From: Candidatus Thalassolituus haligoni
GTDB taxonomy: Bacteria > Pseudomonadota > Gammaproteobacteria > Pseudomonadales > Oceanobacteraceae
Reading direction: 5' to 3'
DNA length: 64,000 nucleotides
Assembly: GCF_041222825.1 (NCBI RefSeq)
Contig: NZ_CP139482.1
Span: 3,324,001 to 3,388,000, forward strand
Shown in pieces: positions 1-8,874 of the stretch (its first letter is position 1; every line of letters begins with the position of its first letter). The position numbers were made by a program, and so were the translations under genes. The notes below the pieces were generated by a model. That model saw only the letters and a program-made list of their open reading frames with translations, was not told the origin of the DNA and did not search any database.

Positions 1-1
1 T

Positions 2-322
2 CGCTGGGTATTGAACCCTCCCTCTGCCATCAGCGGCAGTGAAATACTCAGCCATATGGACGTGATCAAAGATGGTTACCGGGTGCTCGACGCCACCATG
101 AAACTGCAACGCCAGCGGATATCCCGCGCCGCTCTGGGGCGAGTGTTATGGCACTACCCGCTGATGACGCTCCAAGTTGTGGCGGGGATTTATTACAACG
201 CCGCCAAACTCTGGCTGCGTGGCAGTCGCTATCACCCACATCCTCACAACAACCCGGAACACGATCATGCCCGCCATCAAAAGCAGGCCGCAGCCCAGCC
301 GACCTCAAAGGGAGATTATTAA
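2..322 (+). CDS. DUF1365 family protein, C-terminal part
   Basis: The reading frame is open to the left edge of the window, so only the last 106 or so codons are seen. The tail, with a [11 protein letters not shown] segment followed by a KLWLRG and HPHP ending, is typical of the DUF1365 family, whose genes usually lie directly upstream of cyclopropane fatty acid synthase. The TAA stop overlaps the next ATG (TAATG), which indicates translational coupling with cfa. The function of DUF1365 is not firmly known; the association with cfa suggests a role in membrane lipid modification. The last 20 residues are low-complexity and probably not structured. Confidence 0.75.
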   Translation, partial: RWVLNPPSAISGSEILSHMDVIKDGYRVLDATMKLQRQRISRAALGRVLWHYPLMTLQVVAGIYYNAAKLWLRGSRYHPHPHNNPEHDHARHQKQAAAQPTSKGDY

Positions 323-1596
323 TGCCAACACCGACGACCACTCCCGCTCCCGGTACCCTTCACTGGCTTGACCGTCTGTGCCGTCGAGCGCTGTGTCAAC
401 GTCTGACACAGATTCAGGATGCCTGCCTGACGATTTGCGAACAAGACCAGACCCATGTCTTCGGGGACACCCATCATGCCCTGCGTGCCACGGTCAAAAT
501 TAACGACCCGGAAGCCTGGCGCACCATCGCTCTGTACGGCAGCGTCGGCGCTGGTGAAGCCTACATGACCGGAGACTGGTGCGCCGATGACTTGCCTGCC
601 CTGGTGCGTATTCTCTGTCGCAACAAGGAGGTACTGGATCGTATCGACAGTGGCTGGGCCAGCGCTGGCAAGTGGGCGCTGACATTGTGGAATCGGGCGC
701 AGCGAAATACCGAAAAGGGGTCGCGTCGCAATATTGCCGCTCACTACGATCTCGGCAACGAGATGTTCGAGTTGTTTCTCGATCCGACACTGATGTATTC
801 CAGTGCCATTTTCCCAACCCCTGACAGCTCGCTGGAGCAGGCCTCGCGCTTCAAACTAGAACGGATTTGCCAAAAACTGCAGTTGAGCGCCGAAGATCAT
901 CTGGTCGAAATCGGCACCGGCTGGGGCAGCATGGCGATTTACGCCGCCCAGCACTATGGCTGCCGGGTCACCACAACCACCATCTCCGATGCCCAATACC
1001 GCAAAGCAGAACAGCGTATTCGGGAGGCCGGATTGCAAGACCGGATCACACTGCTACAACAAGACTACCGTCAGCTTAACGGCCAGTTCGACAAACTGGT
1101 TTCGGTGGAGATGATCGAGGCGGTTGGTCATCAGTATCTGGACACCTATTTCAACACCCTCAATCGGCTACTGAAACCCGATGGCATTGCGCTGATTCAG
1201 GCCATTACCATCGATGACTGGCGTTATCAACAGGCCAAAAGTAATGTCGATTTTATCAAGCGCTATATTTTCCCTGGCGGCTTTCTCCCCAGTGTCACCG
1301 CCATGCAACAGGCCATGAGCCGTACCAGCAACCTGAAAACCATTCACCTGGAAGATATCGGCAGCCACTACGCCGAAACCTTGCGGCGCTGGCGGCGAAC
1401 CTTTCTCGACAAGCGCGAGCACTTGCACCAACTGGGTTATGACGACACCTTCTGTCGACTGTGGGATTTTTACTTTGCCTACTGTGAAGGCGGTTTTGAT
1501 GAGCGGGTGATCAGTACCGTACACATGGTATTTGCCAAGCCAGGTAATCAACGGCCACTGTTATTGGGCGACTTGGTAACCGGATTGAGAACGTGA
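322..1596 (+). CDS. cfa: Cyclopropane-fatty-acyl-phospholipid synthase
   Basis: A 424-residue SAM-dependent methyltransferase that adds a methylene bridge across double bonds of unsaturated phospholipid acyl chains at the inner membrane. The SAM-binding motif VEIGTGWGS lies near residue 195, preceded by the family segment AAHYDLGNEMFELFLDPTLMYSS and followed by EMIEAVGHQY. The active-site cysteine is likely the one in YCEGGF near residue 388. The start at 322 is chosen because GGGAG lies just upstream and it overlaps the stop of the DUF1365 gene; a longer in-frame reading from 148 would run through that gene. Length agrees with the family. Confidence 0.95.
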   Translation: MPTPTTTPAPGTLHWLDRLCRRALCQRLTQIQDACLTICEQDQTHVFGDTHHALRATVKINDPEAWRTIALYGSVGAGEAYMTGDWCADDLPALVRILCRNKEVLDRIDSGWASAGKWALTLWNRAQRNTEKGSRRNIAAHYDLGNEMFELFLDPTLMYSSAIFPTPDSSLEQASRFKLERICQKLQLSAEDHLVEIGTGWGSMAIYAAQHYGCRVTTTTISDAQYRKAEQRIREAGLQDRITLLQQDYRQLNGQFDKLVSVEMIEAVGHQYLDTYFNTLNRLLKPDGIALIQAITIDDWRYQQAKSNVDFIKRYIFPGGFLPSVTAMQQAMSRTSNLKTIHLEDIGSHYAETLRRWRRTFLDKREHLHQLGYDDTFCRLWDFYFAYCEGGFDERVISTVHMVFAKPGNQRPLLLGDLVTGLRT

Positions 1597-1734
1597 TTGA
1601 TAAAGAACCCACCTCTGTCACAGATATTTAATCGGATATCAGTAGGCTGGCATGTGATCACTGTAAACTTAACCACACTGTCTTAACCACAGCCAGCCGC
1701 CAAATTGCTCCTTCCATCGACACAGGACGCCGTC

Positions 1735-3789
1735 ATGAAAGCGCTTTCACCCTTCCGGCTACTACTCCCGTTGGTAATGATGACGAGCGCACAAGCCGAT
1801 GTCTCCGAACCATCGTTGGCAGACGACCCCAACATCGAGGTGATTGAGGTACTGGGGGTAACAGAATCACTGACGACCGTCAGTCCACGTAAACTGCTGC
1901 GTGTTCCCGGTGCTGGCAACGACCCGCTGCAAGCCATCGAAAGCTTGCCGGGCGTGGTGTTCAGTAACAGTCAGGATTCCGCCCCGGCGGTGCGTGGTTC
2001 TTCTCCCGATGACAACGCCTATTACATCGATTTTTTCCCGGTGGGTTACATTTTTCATAGTGACTCGTCGAGTATTCTTAACGACAACGTGATTGAGGGT
2101 TTCACCCTGGAAGCCGCCGCGTTTGGGCCGCAATACAATGGGGCAACCGGTGCCGTGATCGATGCCACCTCACGTTCACCGGACTTTGCCACTCCCCAGA
2201 CCGTGATCGATGTCAGCTTCCTCAAGGCTGGTCTTTTTATCGAACAGCCGATTAACAGCGAACAGAGCGTTTATTTATCCGGGCGCCAGAGTCTGTTTCA
2301 GTACTACATCGACGCGCTACTGGACGATGAAGATTTCCAGTTCACCACCTTGCCGGAATACTACGACTATCAGGGGAAATACGAATATCAGCCCAGTATC
2401 ACTGAAAGTCTGGTGGTGCAGGCCATTGGTTCCCGCGACAAGGCCGGGATAAAATTTGACGAAGACTCCGATGAACTCGCCCAGGATCCGGGGCTGGATG
2501 GCGGCCTCAATGTTGAGCGTTATTTTAATAGTCAGGCCATTGTCTGGGACAAAATTTACGGCAATGGGTTACAGCAAAAAACCGGATTCTCCCAGCTTGA
2601 AGAAAAATTCCAGTTTGCCATTGGCCGAAGTAATTATGTCAACGTCAAAACCAATAACTACGAGATTCGTAGCCAGTTTTCCAAACCGTTGAATCTGTAT
2701 CACGATCTGCAATGGGGTGCTGAGCTATCAGAATCCCACGCGTCATTAAAAGGCAGTTACTCCGGCCCTCCGTGCGATGAGTACAATCCGGATTGCCGTA
2801 TCATTGATGGTGACGAGGTTGTATCCCTCAACGAAAAAGTTGTCATCACCAGTATCAACCTGCACCTTGCTGACAGCTGGCAAGCCACCGAATACTGGAC
2901 TCTGAACCCAGGCGTACTGGTCGCCAGAGAAGATTATACCGATGAACTTTTTATCGAACCCAGGCTGAGCAGCGAGTGGCAAGTGGCACCCTACTGGACG
3001 CTGACCGCCGCCTATGGCCGTTACCATAGTTTCCCGGACAACTTCGGCCAATACGCCAAAAACTTTGGCAACCCCGACCTCAAACTGGAAACTGCAATTC
3101 ACTACGAAGCCGGTATCGAGCATGAACTGCGTGACGACCTGCTCATCCGGGTTGAGGGTTACTATAAAACGATGGATCGCCTGGTGGTGGCCCGAGCCGA
3201 CCAGCAGACGGTCTATCCTGAGCTGTCCGATGAGGAATATCTCGCCTTGCCCCGCTACACCAACGATGCCAGCGGCACAGCCTGGGGGATGGAGCTATTT
3301 ATCAACAAGGATCTGAGTGAACGCTGGTACGGCTGGGCATCCGTTGCCTGGTCTCGCACCCGACGCACCAACGAGCTGACCAACGAAGACTTTCGCTACA
3401 GCTATGACCAGCCGTTGATCATCAACCTTGTCGCCAGTTATGACTACAGCGATGTGTTGGCACTGGGCTTCAAATGGCGCTATCAAACCGGCCAGCTGAT
3501 AACCCCTATAGAAGGTGCCGTACAAGACAGTGACAACCCCGAGCTTTATAACCCGGTGTACGGCGAACTCAATTCCGAACGTTTACCGGCCTATCACGCA
3601 CTCGATGTCCGGGCCGACCGTAATTTCTTCTACACTTCCTGGGAAATGACGTTGTATACCGAAATCCTCAACCTCTACGGTCGCGCCAATGTGATCGACT
3701 ACCAGTACAAAAATGCTGATTACAGTGAACGGGAAGATGTGACGGATTTACCAACCATTGTCTCGGTCGGCGTCAAAATACGCTTATAA
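1735..3789 (+). CDS. TonB-dependent outer membrane receptor
   Basis: A 684-residue outer membrane protein. The start ATG at 1735 follows AGGAC and gives a clear signal peptide (hydrophobic LLLPLVMM, cleavage after SAQA). Residues 40-160 form a plug domain (LPGVVFSNSQD, VRGSSPDDNAYYID, GATGAVID), and the rest is a beta-barrel with many alternating aromatic strands ending in VGVKIRL, as usual for a barrel terminus. It imports a ligand with energy from TonB. The substrate cannot be read from sequence; no Fur box or linked transport gene is seen. It stands alone between cfa and a LysR regulator. Confidence 0.88.
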   Translation: MKALSPFRLLLPLVMMTSAQADVSEPSLADDPNIEVIEVLGVTESLTTVSPRKLLRVPGAGNDPLQAIESLPGVVFSNSQDSAPAVRGSSPDDNAYYIDFFPVGYIFHSDSSSILNDNVIEGFTLEAAAFGPQYNGATGAVIDATSRSPDFATPQTVIDVSFLKAGLFIEQPINSEQSVYLSGRQSLFQYYIDALLDDEDFQFTTLPEYYDYQGKYEYQPSITESLVVQAIGSRDKAGIKFDEDSDELAQDPGLDGGLNVERYFNSQAIVWDKIYGNGLQQKTGFSQLEEKFQFAIGRSNYVNVKTNNYEIRSQFSKPLNLYHDLQWGAELSESHASLKGSYSGPPCDEYNPDCRIIDGDEVVSLNEKVVITSINLHLADSWQATEYWTLNPGVLVAREDYTDELFIEPRLSSEWQVAPYWTLTAAYGRYHSFPDNFGQYAKNFGNPDLKLETAIHYEAGIEHELRDDLLIRVEGYYKTMDRLVVARADQQTVYPELSDEEYLALPRYTNDASGTAWGMELFINKDLSERWYGWASVAWSRTRRTNELTNEDFRYSYDQPLIINLVASYDYSDVLALGFKWRYQTGQLITPIEGAVQDSDNPELYNPVYGELNSERLPAYHALDVRADRNFFYTSWEMTLYTEILNLYGRANVIDYQYKNADYSEREDVTDLPTIVSVGVKIRL

Positions 3790-3964
3790 ATGATACAAAT
3801 GTCTCGAATTAACCAATATCACACCCAGCAATACGCCAATAAAGACAACAATCGACACCAAAAATCTACCATTGTTCCAAAAATTATGGCACGGTAGACC
3901 CCGGAATGCTCCTTCAAACCTTTCTATGCGTTCGAAGGCCAACCGCCGATATCAGGAGAGCCCC

Positions 3965-4936
3965 ATGCAGATTGGCAAGCGCGAAGAATTTGACCTCAAT
4001 GAAATGGCGATTTTTGTCCATGTCGTGGACGCTGGCAGCTTTACCGGAGCTGCAAAAAATCTCGGACTGCCCAAGTCCACCGTCAGCCGCAAGATTACCC
4101 AACTCGAAGAACGCCTCGGTGTGCGACTGATCCAGCGAACTACCCGCAGCCTGCGTCTGACAGATACCGGCAATGCCTACTATGGCCACTGCTCACGTAT
4201 TCTCAGCGAAATTGAAGAAGCCAATATCGCAGTCACCCAGATGCAAACCACACCCACCGGTACGCTGCGTATTACCGCTCCGGTGCTGTTTGGCTCAACG
4301 GTACTGTCCAGCCTGGTAGCAGAATTTATGGATCAGCATCCCCAGCTGACGATTGATCTGGTGCTTTCCGATCAACTGCTGGATCTGGTACAGGAAGGCA
4401 TCGACGTTGCCTTCCGTATTGGGCAACTGGAAGATTCGTCGCTGATTGGCCGCTATCTCGGTGATGTTGGTGTACTGCTGTGTGCCAGCCCGGATTATTT
4501 GCAACGCTTTGGTACGCCGTCGCATCCGGACGACCTGGCCAACCACCGGTTGATCACCGCATCACGCTGGCTGCAGTGGAATATGACCAGCCCTGAGGGT
4601 GAAGAACTGACGGTTCAGGTCAAACCCAAGTTGCAGGCAAACGATTTTGCCTCACTTTATGCACTGACCTTGTCCGGTACCGGTATTACACCACTGCCAG
4701 CCTTGATTGCCGCCCCCGCGATTCAGTCCGGCGACCTCGTACCACTCTGTTGCGACTACCCGTTTGAAGCCAACCCGATTCATACCTTGTACCCCAGCAA
4801 CCGCCATCTATCGGCCAAGGTACGCAGTTTTGTTGACTTCGTGATCGACAATATTCGTCCCAATCCACCTTGGGAAGTGGAACTGCCACAGCACCAGACA
4901 ACGGCCTGCGAACCGGCTACCGTGACTGAGCACTAG
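3965..4936 (+). CDS. LysR family transcriptional regulator
   Basis: A 323-residue LTTR. The N-terminal winged helix-turn-helix (residues about 10-70) reads GSFTGAAKNLGLPKSTVSRKI, followed by the usual linker helix and a substrate-binding domain containing GTLRITAPVLFG and DVAFRIGQLEDSSLIGR, typical of the CrgA/AaeR-like group. AGGAG 5-10 bases before the ATG at 3965 supports this start over the in-frame codon at 3872. The upstream region holds an inverted pair CTACC (3866) and GGTAG (3893) that could be an operator. The target is unknown. The stop overlaps the polB stop on the opposite strand. Confidence 0.9.
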   Translation: MQIGKREEFDLNEMAIFVHVVDAGSFTGAAKNLGLPKSTVSRKITQLEERLGVRLIQRTTRSLRLTDTGNAYYGHCSRILSEIEEANIAVTQMQTTPTGTLRITAPVLFGSTVLSSLVAEFMDQHPQLTIDLVLSDQLLDLVQEGIDVAFRIGQLEDSSLIGRYLGDVGVLLCASPDYLQRFGTPSHPDDLANHRLITASRWLQWNMTSPEGEELTVQVKPKLQANDFASLYALTLSGTGITPLPALIAAPAIQSGDLVPLCCDYPFEANPIHTLYPSNRHLSAKVRSFVDFVIDNIRPNPPWEVELPQHQTTACEPATVTEH

Positions 4937-7422
4937 GGGCCAAACAACGACCCTTGCGTCCCCAATAAATCATCCACATCATCGCCGGTAAACTGAAAAA
5001 TCGCAGCGGCAATCGGTCGGAGTTGTTTGTCAATATAGTGCTGGTAATCCGGTGCTGCGGTGGGATAGACCAAGCCATCGTACTGGTCGTTATCTTGTTG
5101 ATCGTCCAGTGGCTCCGGGCCGTTCGCGGTGATGCGGTAGCTGATCCAGCCGCGTCCTTGCTGATACCTGGGCATCAGGCCATTCTGTTGTCGCCACTGG
5201 TCAAGTTTCATCGCTGCGCGGGCATGGGGAGGCACCTGGCGCTGGTACATGGCTAACGGTTGTCGCAAGCGTTTGCGATAGCTCAGCAGGCTGTCTGAGT
5301 GGCCATCAAGCAAGTCGCGGAGCTGTTGCTGCACCCAATGCTGATATGGCTGTTGCAGAAAGATTTTGCGATATAACTGCTGCTGAAACTGCCGCGCCAG
5401 GGGTGTCCAATCAGAACGCACCGCTTCCAGCCCTTTGAACACCATTTTTGGTAAGCCATCAGCGTCGCTGATCAGTCCGGCGTAACGCTTTTTGCTGCCG
5501 GTTTCTGCGCCCCGAATCGAGGGCATAAAGAAGCGTTGATAATGGGTTTCGTATTCCATTTCCAGATAACTCTGGATGCCAAAACGTTGTTGCAGGTTCT
5601 CTGCCCACCAGTGATTCAGGTCGGTGGCCAGCTGCTGGCCAATCCGGTCGGCGGCAGAGTCTGTGACGGCGGCTCGCAAACACACAAATACCGAGTCGGT
5701 ATCGCCATAAATCACTTCGTAGCCTTGAGCGCCAATCCAGTCTGAACTGGTCTGGATAATCTCATGGCTGCGCTTGGTAATAGAAGCCGATAGCCGGGTA
5801 TCGTGAAAACGGCAGCCTTCCGACCCCAATACGCCGTAGCAGGAGGCCATAATAATTTTAATGGCCTGCGACAGCGGTTTGTTACCTTGCTGCTTGGCGT
5901 GTTCGCGATGTTCTCCCAGCCCGCGAATCAGCTCCGGCAAAATATGCTGCTGCTGATGAAAGCGCCCGCCAAAAAATCCGGGCACCCAGTCGGCATTCGG
6001 CAACGCCAGCGTGGCATCGGTAGCCAGTCCCTCAATCAATCCCATCGGGTCTATTTTAAAGGTACGAATAATCGACGGGTACAGACTTTTGAAATCCAGT
6101 ACCAGTACATGCTCGAACAAACCCGGCGTCGACTCCATCACGTAGCCACCGGGGCTTTTTTCAGCGCGGTACCCTTCGCCAATATTGGGGGCGATATAAC
6201 CGGCGCGGTGCAGACGCGGCAGGTAGAGATTCTCGAAGGCAGCTACCGAGCCACCCATCCGATCCAGTGCCAGGCCGGTCATCAAGCTGCGTTCGATGGC
6301 AAATTCCAGCAGTTTGAGCTTCTCGAAGATACGCCAGACCAAGTCGCAATCTTGCAGATTGTAGGCCGTAAAAGCACACAGGTCGGTTTGATAAAGGCGC
6401 TGGATATCCTGCCCCCGATGACTGCCAGTGAGCAGTTTGGAATCCCCTAACAATTGTTCAGACACCGCATTCAGCGAGAAACTTTCAAACTGGTAACTGG
6501 CTGCCCGCAACAGTTCAATGCCATCCAGCGCCAGTCGCCCAGCCATATTGACGATGATCCGGTCGGGCATATTCCGTTGCCGCCGCACCTGTAAGCGGCT
6601 GCCATCGCGACCCCAACGCATGGGAATGTCATGCTCGTGATATTTTTGCTGCAACACATTGAGATCAAATTGGATCAGGTTCCAGCCCAGAATCACATCC
6701 GGGTCACTTGCCGCCATGCGGTCGTTCAGCGCATGCAAAACCGCCACTTCATCCGCCAGCCGTACCAGTTCAACCGGATCCGTCGCAGTCGCCGCGCCCG
6801 CGCCATGCTGTTCAACCAGCAACACACAACGCTGCTGTGACGTTACCAGCCCAACAGAGTAGAGTTTCAGTGCTTCGCCCTGGCGCGGAATATTGGTTTC
6901 AATATCCAGCGACAACCACCGCAAGGTCGGCCGATAACTGCCAGCCGTCAGCCGCCCCCCTCGCAGCGTCTGATAAGCGGCTGCGGTGTTTGGTACAGCC
7001 ACCGGGGTTTCAGACATTTCGGCGGCATCGTAGTGAATCACTGCAGCGCCATAGACAAACCGTTCCATCAGATAACGATCGGTAATACGCACATCTACTT
7101 CACGACAGGGAATCTGCTGATTCAGCAATAAATCCCGCCAGCGATAGCTATAACTGGCGGGCATATAACAAGCGGAGACCGCTTGCTGGTCAAAGGTTGC
7201 TAACGCGACCGGGCGACAGCTTACCGGCCAACCCAGAGCACGGGCCATGCGTTCAGCCTCCTGCTGATGACGGCGTTCGATAAAACACACGGCAGGCTGC
7301 CGCAACTGCTGGCGTAGCGGGCCAACCGGGGTTTGCCACCAAAACACCAGTTCCGAGTCCTGATCCGGGGTGGCATCCGACCAGCTGGAGGTCAGCAGAA
7401 AAGCGTTAAGCGAACGAGTCAT
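4933..7422 (-). CDS. polB: DNA polymerase II (family B)
   Basis: An 829-residue family B DNA polymerase used in translesion synthesis and restart of stalled forks. The exonuclease motif LSLDIET with acidic D173 and E175 is intact, polymerase motif A is DFKSLYPSI near residue 440, and motif C is YGDTDS near residue 571. The KKRYAG segment of the thumb region is also present. Slightly longer than E. coli Pol II (783). The gene is convergent with the LysR gene and divergent from the pentapeptide-repeat gene, with only 50 bases between starts. In E. coli polB is under LexA, but no proper LexA box is seen here. Confidence 0.95.
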   Translation of the reverse strand: MTRSLNAFLLTSSWSDATPDQDSELVFWWQTPVGPLRQQLRQPAVCFIERRHQQEAERMARALGWPVSCRPVALATFDQQAVSACYMPASYSYRWRDLLLNQQIPCREVDVRITDRYLMERFVYGAAVIHYDAAEMSETPVAVPNTAAAYQTLRGGRLTAGSYRPTLRWLSLDIETNIPRQGEALKLYSVGLVTSQQRCVLLVEQHGAGAATATDPVELVRLADEVAVLHALNDRMAASDPDVILGWNLIQFDLNVLQQKYHEHDIPMRWGRDGSRLQVRRQRNMPDRIIVNMAGRLALDGIELLRAASYQFESFSLNAVSEQLLGDSKLLTGSHRGQDIQRLYQTDLCAFTAYNLQDCDLVWRIFEKLKLLEFAIERSLMTGLALDRMGGSVAAFENLYLPRLHRAGYIAPNIGEGYRAEKSPGGYVMESTPGLFEHVLVLDFKSLYPSIIRTFKIDPMGLIEGLATDATLALPNADWVPGFFGGRFHQQQHILPELIRGLGEHREHAKQQGNKPLSQAIKIIMASCYGVLGSEGCRFHDTRLSASITKRSHEIIQTSSDWIGAQGYEVIYGDTDSVFVCLRAAVTDSAADRIGQQLATDLNHWWAENLQQRFGIQSYLEMEYETHYQRFFMPSIRGAETGSKKRYAGLISDADGLPKMVFKGLEAVRSDWTPLARQFQQQLYRKIFLQQPYQHWVQQQLRDLLDGHSDSLLSYRKRLRQPLAMYQRQVPPHARAAMKLDQWRQQNGLMPRYQQGRGWISYRITANGPEPLDDQQDNDQYDGLVYPTAAPDYQHYIDKQLRPIAAAIFQFTGDDVDDLLGTQGSLFGP

Positions 7423-7472
7423 TGAGGGTCATCTATACTGAAGGCCACCCAGTCTAATCAACGAGGTTTTCC

Positions 7473-7832
7473 ATGACTACAGCGGCCATCAGCCAGGATC
7501 CCCTGTATCAACTGCTCCGCAACGATGACGTCGCCGGATTTAATCAGGCTATCCAGCAAGGCCAGGTATGTAACCTGGCCGGTATGGATTTGCGCGGCCT
7601 TGATTTACGCGGCCTTCTGGTCAGCGGAATGGACCTTACCGATGCCTATTTTCGTGGCACCGACCTGCGCGGCATTGATTTTCGTGACTGCTGCCTGGAT
7701 GGCGTCAGCCTGGTGAACTCACGAGTCAGCGGCTGTTATTTTCCGCCCGCAATCAGCGCCGAAGAACTCAAGCTGTCACTGGAGTTTGGTACCCGCTTGC
7801 GGCACGTACAAACATCCGCCGAAAATAAATGA
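7473..7832 (+). CDS. Pentapeptide repeat protein
   Basis: A 119-residue small protein with about nine A(D/N)LXX-type pentapeptides between residues 30 and 80 (for example MDLRG, LDLRG, TDLRG, IDFRD), which would fold as a short right-handed quadrilateral beta-helix. The N-terminal 25 residues and the C-terminal helix (ISAEELKLSLEFGTRLR) lie outside the repeats. ACGAGG upstream fits a ribosome binding site. It is too short to be a Qnr-type gyrase protector and its role is unknown. The stop codon overlaps the first Fur-like box of the downstream small RNA promoter. Confidence 0.82.
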   Translation: MTTAAISQDPLYQLLRNDDVAGFNQAIQQGQVCNLAGMDLRGLDLRGLLVSGMDLTDAYFRGTDLRGIDFRDCCLDGVSLVNSRVSGCYFPPAISAEELKLSLEFGTRLRHVQTSAENK

Positions 7833-7870
7833 GAATTATTATTGACAACTCAGATGAGAATGACTATTGT
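7830..7870 (+). promoter_or_regulatory. Sigma-70 promoter covered by two Fur boxes
   Basis: TTGACA at 7842-7847 and TATTGT at 7865-7870 are separated by exactly 17 bases. Two 15-base sequences resemble the Fur 7-1-7 motif TGATAATnATTATCA: 7830-7844 matches 12 of 14 informative positions and 7855-7869 matches 10 of 14. One covers the -35 and the other the -10 element, so iron-loaded Fur would block the promoter. Confidence 0.75.
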
Positions 7871-7875
7871 TTGCT

Positions 7876-7989
7876 TATCGGAGCTAGCGATAGCAACGGT
7901 GTTCACAACACGGCCTTGGCTGTGAGGTGATCTCTCTCATCAAGCTAATCACGGTTGCTTTGCCCCTCTTTTAGAGGGGCGTTTTTTTG
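7876..7989 (+). ncRNA. Putative Fur-regulated PrrF/RyhB-type small RNA
   Basis: A transcript of about 110 nucleotides is predicted from a start 6-7 bases after the -10 element to a Rho-independent terminator. There is no coding frame. The length, the double Fur box, and a pyrimidine-rich unpaired core (GGTGATCTCTCTCATC, 7926-7941) followed by CTAATCACGG just before the terminator resemble the iron-sparing sRNAs PrrF of Pseudomonas and RyhB of enterics. These base-pair with mRNAs of iron-using proteins under iron starvation. The family assignment is from architecture and remembered core pattern, not an alignment. Confidence 0.65.
7961..7989 (+). terminator. Rho-independent terminator of the small RNA
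   Basis: GCCCCTC (7962-7968), a short TTTTA loop and GAGGGGC (7974-7980) form a seven-pair stem followed by GTTTTTTTG. This is a strong intrinsic terminator. Confidence 0.9.
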
Positions 7990-8481
7990 TCTGCTATTTG
8001 TCGTGGCACGTGTTGTCGTGGTCAAGTATTCCCGCATGCCACGCCCTCTCACATAACCTCATTTTCTCAATGATTAAACCGAGCCTGCTGAGAGCCGTTG
8101 GTTTCAGAACAAGGCATGAGGAGCGTGGTTTAGCGAGCTAAACAAGTGACGAATAACGCCGTACTGGAAGTTACTGGCCTCAGCCCGAAGGGTCCGGGCC
8201 AATATCCCGCCATGCGATGTTATTGGACTTGATAAGGACGCGCCATTCTCGGTATCCAACGCCTTGTTTGGCGGAATCTTTCCTCCTGACAGGCCGTGGC
8301 AAATAATTGAGAACGCTCCCTGGCCATATGCAGTGCCCCTCGAAACTCTGACTGGCTGTACTGCCGGTTATTTATTAATCTTGACGCTCATCAAACCGCA
8401 CTGATCAACCGCACAGGTCGTCCATCGACCAGTCGCCGTCGCGATTAAGGCAACAAGCCACAGGTTTAACAGGAATCAATC
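7990..8481. other. 490-base intergenic region without a recognised gene
   Basis: No convincing reading frame, tRNA or clear repeat is seen. A compact central stretch (about 8110-8310) is rich in palindromic bits such as TTTAGCGAGCTAAA (8128-8141) and looks like an old insertion or structured non-coding element, but it could not be assigned. The promoter of the Rieske gene should lie near the right end. Confidence 0.4.
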
Positions 8482-8814
8482 ATGGCCAGTACATGGCGTT
8501 GGGTATGTGCCGAGCAGGATATTACCGAGGGTGATAGCAAGGGGTTTGAGCTGGATGATACGGCGTTGTTTGTTATCCGCCGGGCTGCGCGTTTTTTTGT
8601 TTTTGTTAACCAGTGTCCGCATCTGGGTATTCGGTTGGAGTGGCTACCGGATCAGTTTCTTGATGTTGATGGTTATTTTATCCAGTGCAGTAGCCATGGT
8701 GCCCTGTTTCAGGTTGAGGATGGTATGTGTATCGCAGGCCCTTGCGCTGGCCAGCCTCTGACAGCCATCGAGTACGATGTCAAAGACGGCCAGTTACTGG
8801 TTTTACTGGACTGA
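8482..8814 (+). CDS. Rieske [2Fe-2S] domain protein
   Basis: A 110-residue stand-alone Rieske ferredoxin. The two cluster-binding motifs are CPHLG near residue 45 and CSSHG near residue 70, giving the two Cys and two His ligands. They sit in the usual order with ALFQVEDGMCIAGPC after the second motif. It is a soluble electron carrier, by family often serving an oxygenase or nitrite reductase-like partner, but no such partner lies next to it. AACAGGAATC precedes the ATG. An iron-sulphur protein just downstream of a likely iron-sparing sRNA is noted, without evidence of a link. Confidence 0.88.
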   Translation: MASTWRWVCAEQDITEGDSKGFELDDTALFVIRRAARFFVFVNQCPHLGIRLEWLPDQFLDVDGYFIQCSSHGALFQVEDGMCIAGPCAGQPLTAIEYDVKDGQLLVLLD

Positions 8815-8874
8815 AAGCGCCGCTGGACTTGGGCCAAGGCGCTGTTTGCTGCCGGCCAACAGTGCTTGATACGC

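Noticed and set aside
5803..6450. 215-codon plus-strand frame inside polB
   Set aside because: Antisense to the conserved polymerase core; no ribosome site or recognisable domain.
7431..7457. Possible LexA box before polB (CTG and CAG around 7439-7453)
   Set aside because: The spacing is CTG-N9-CAG instead of the required N10, and the inner bases are GC-rich, unlike LexA sites.
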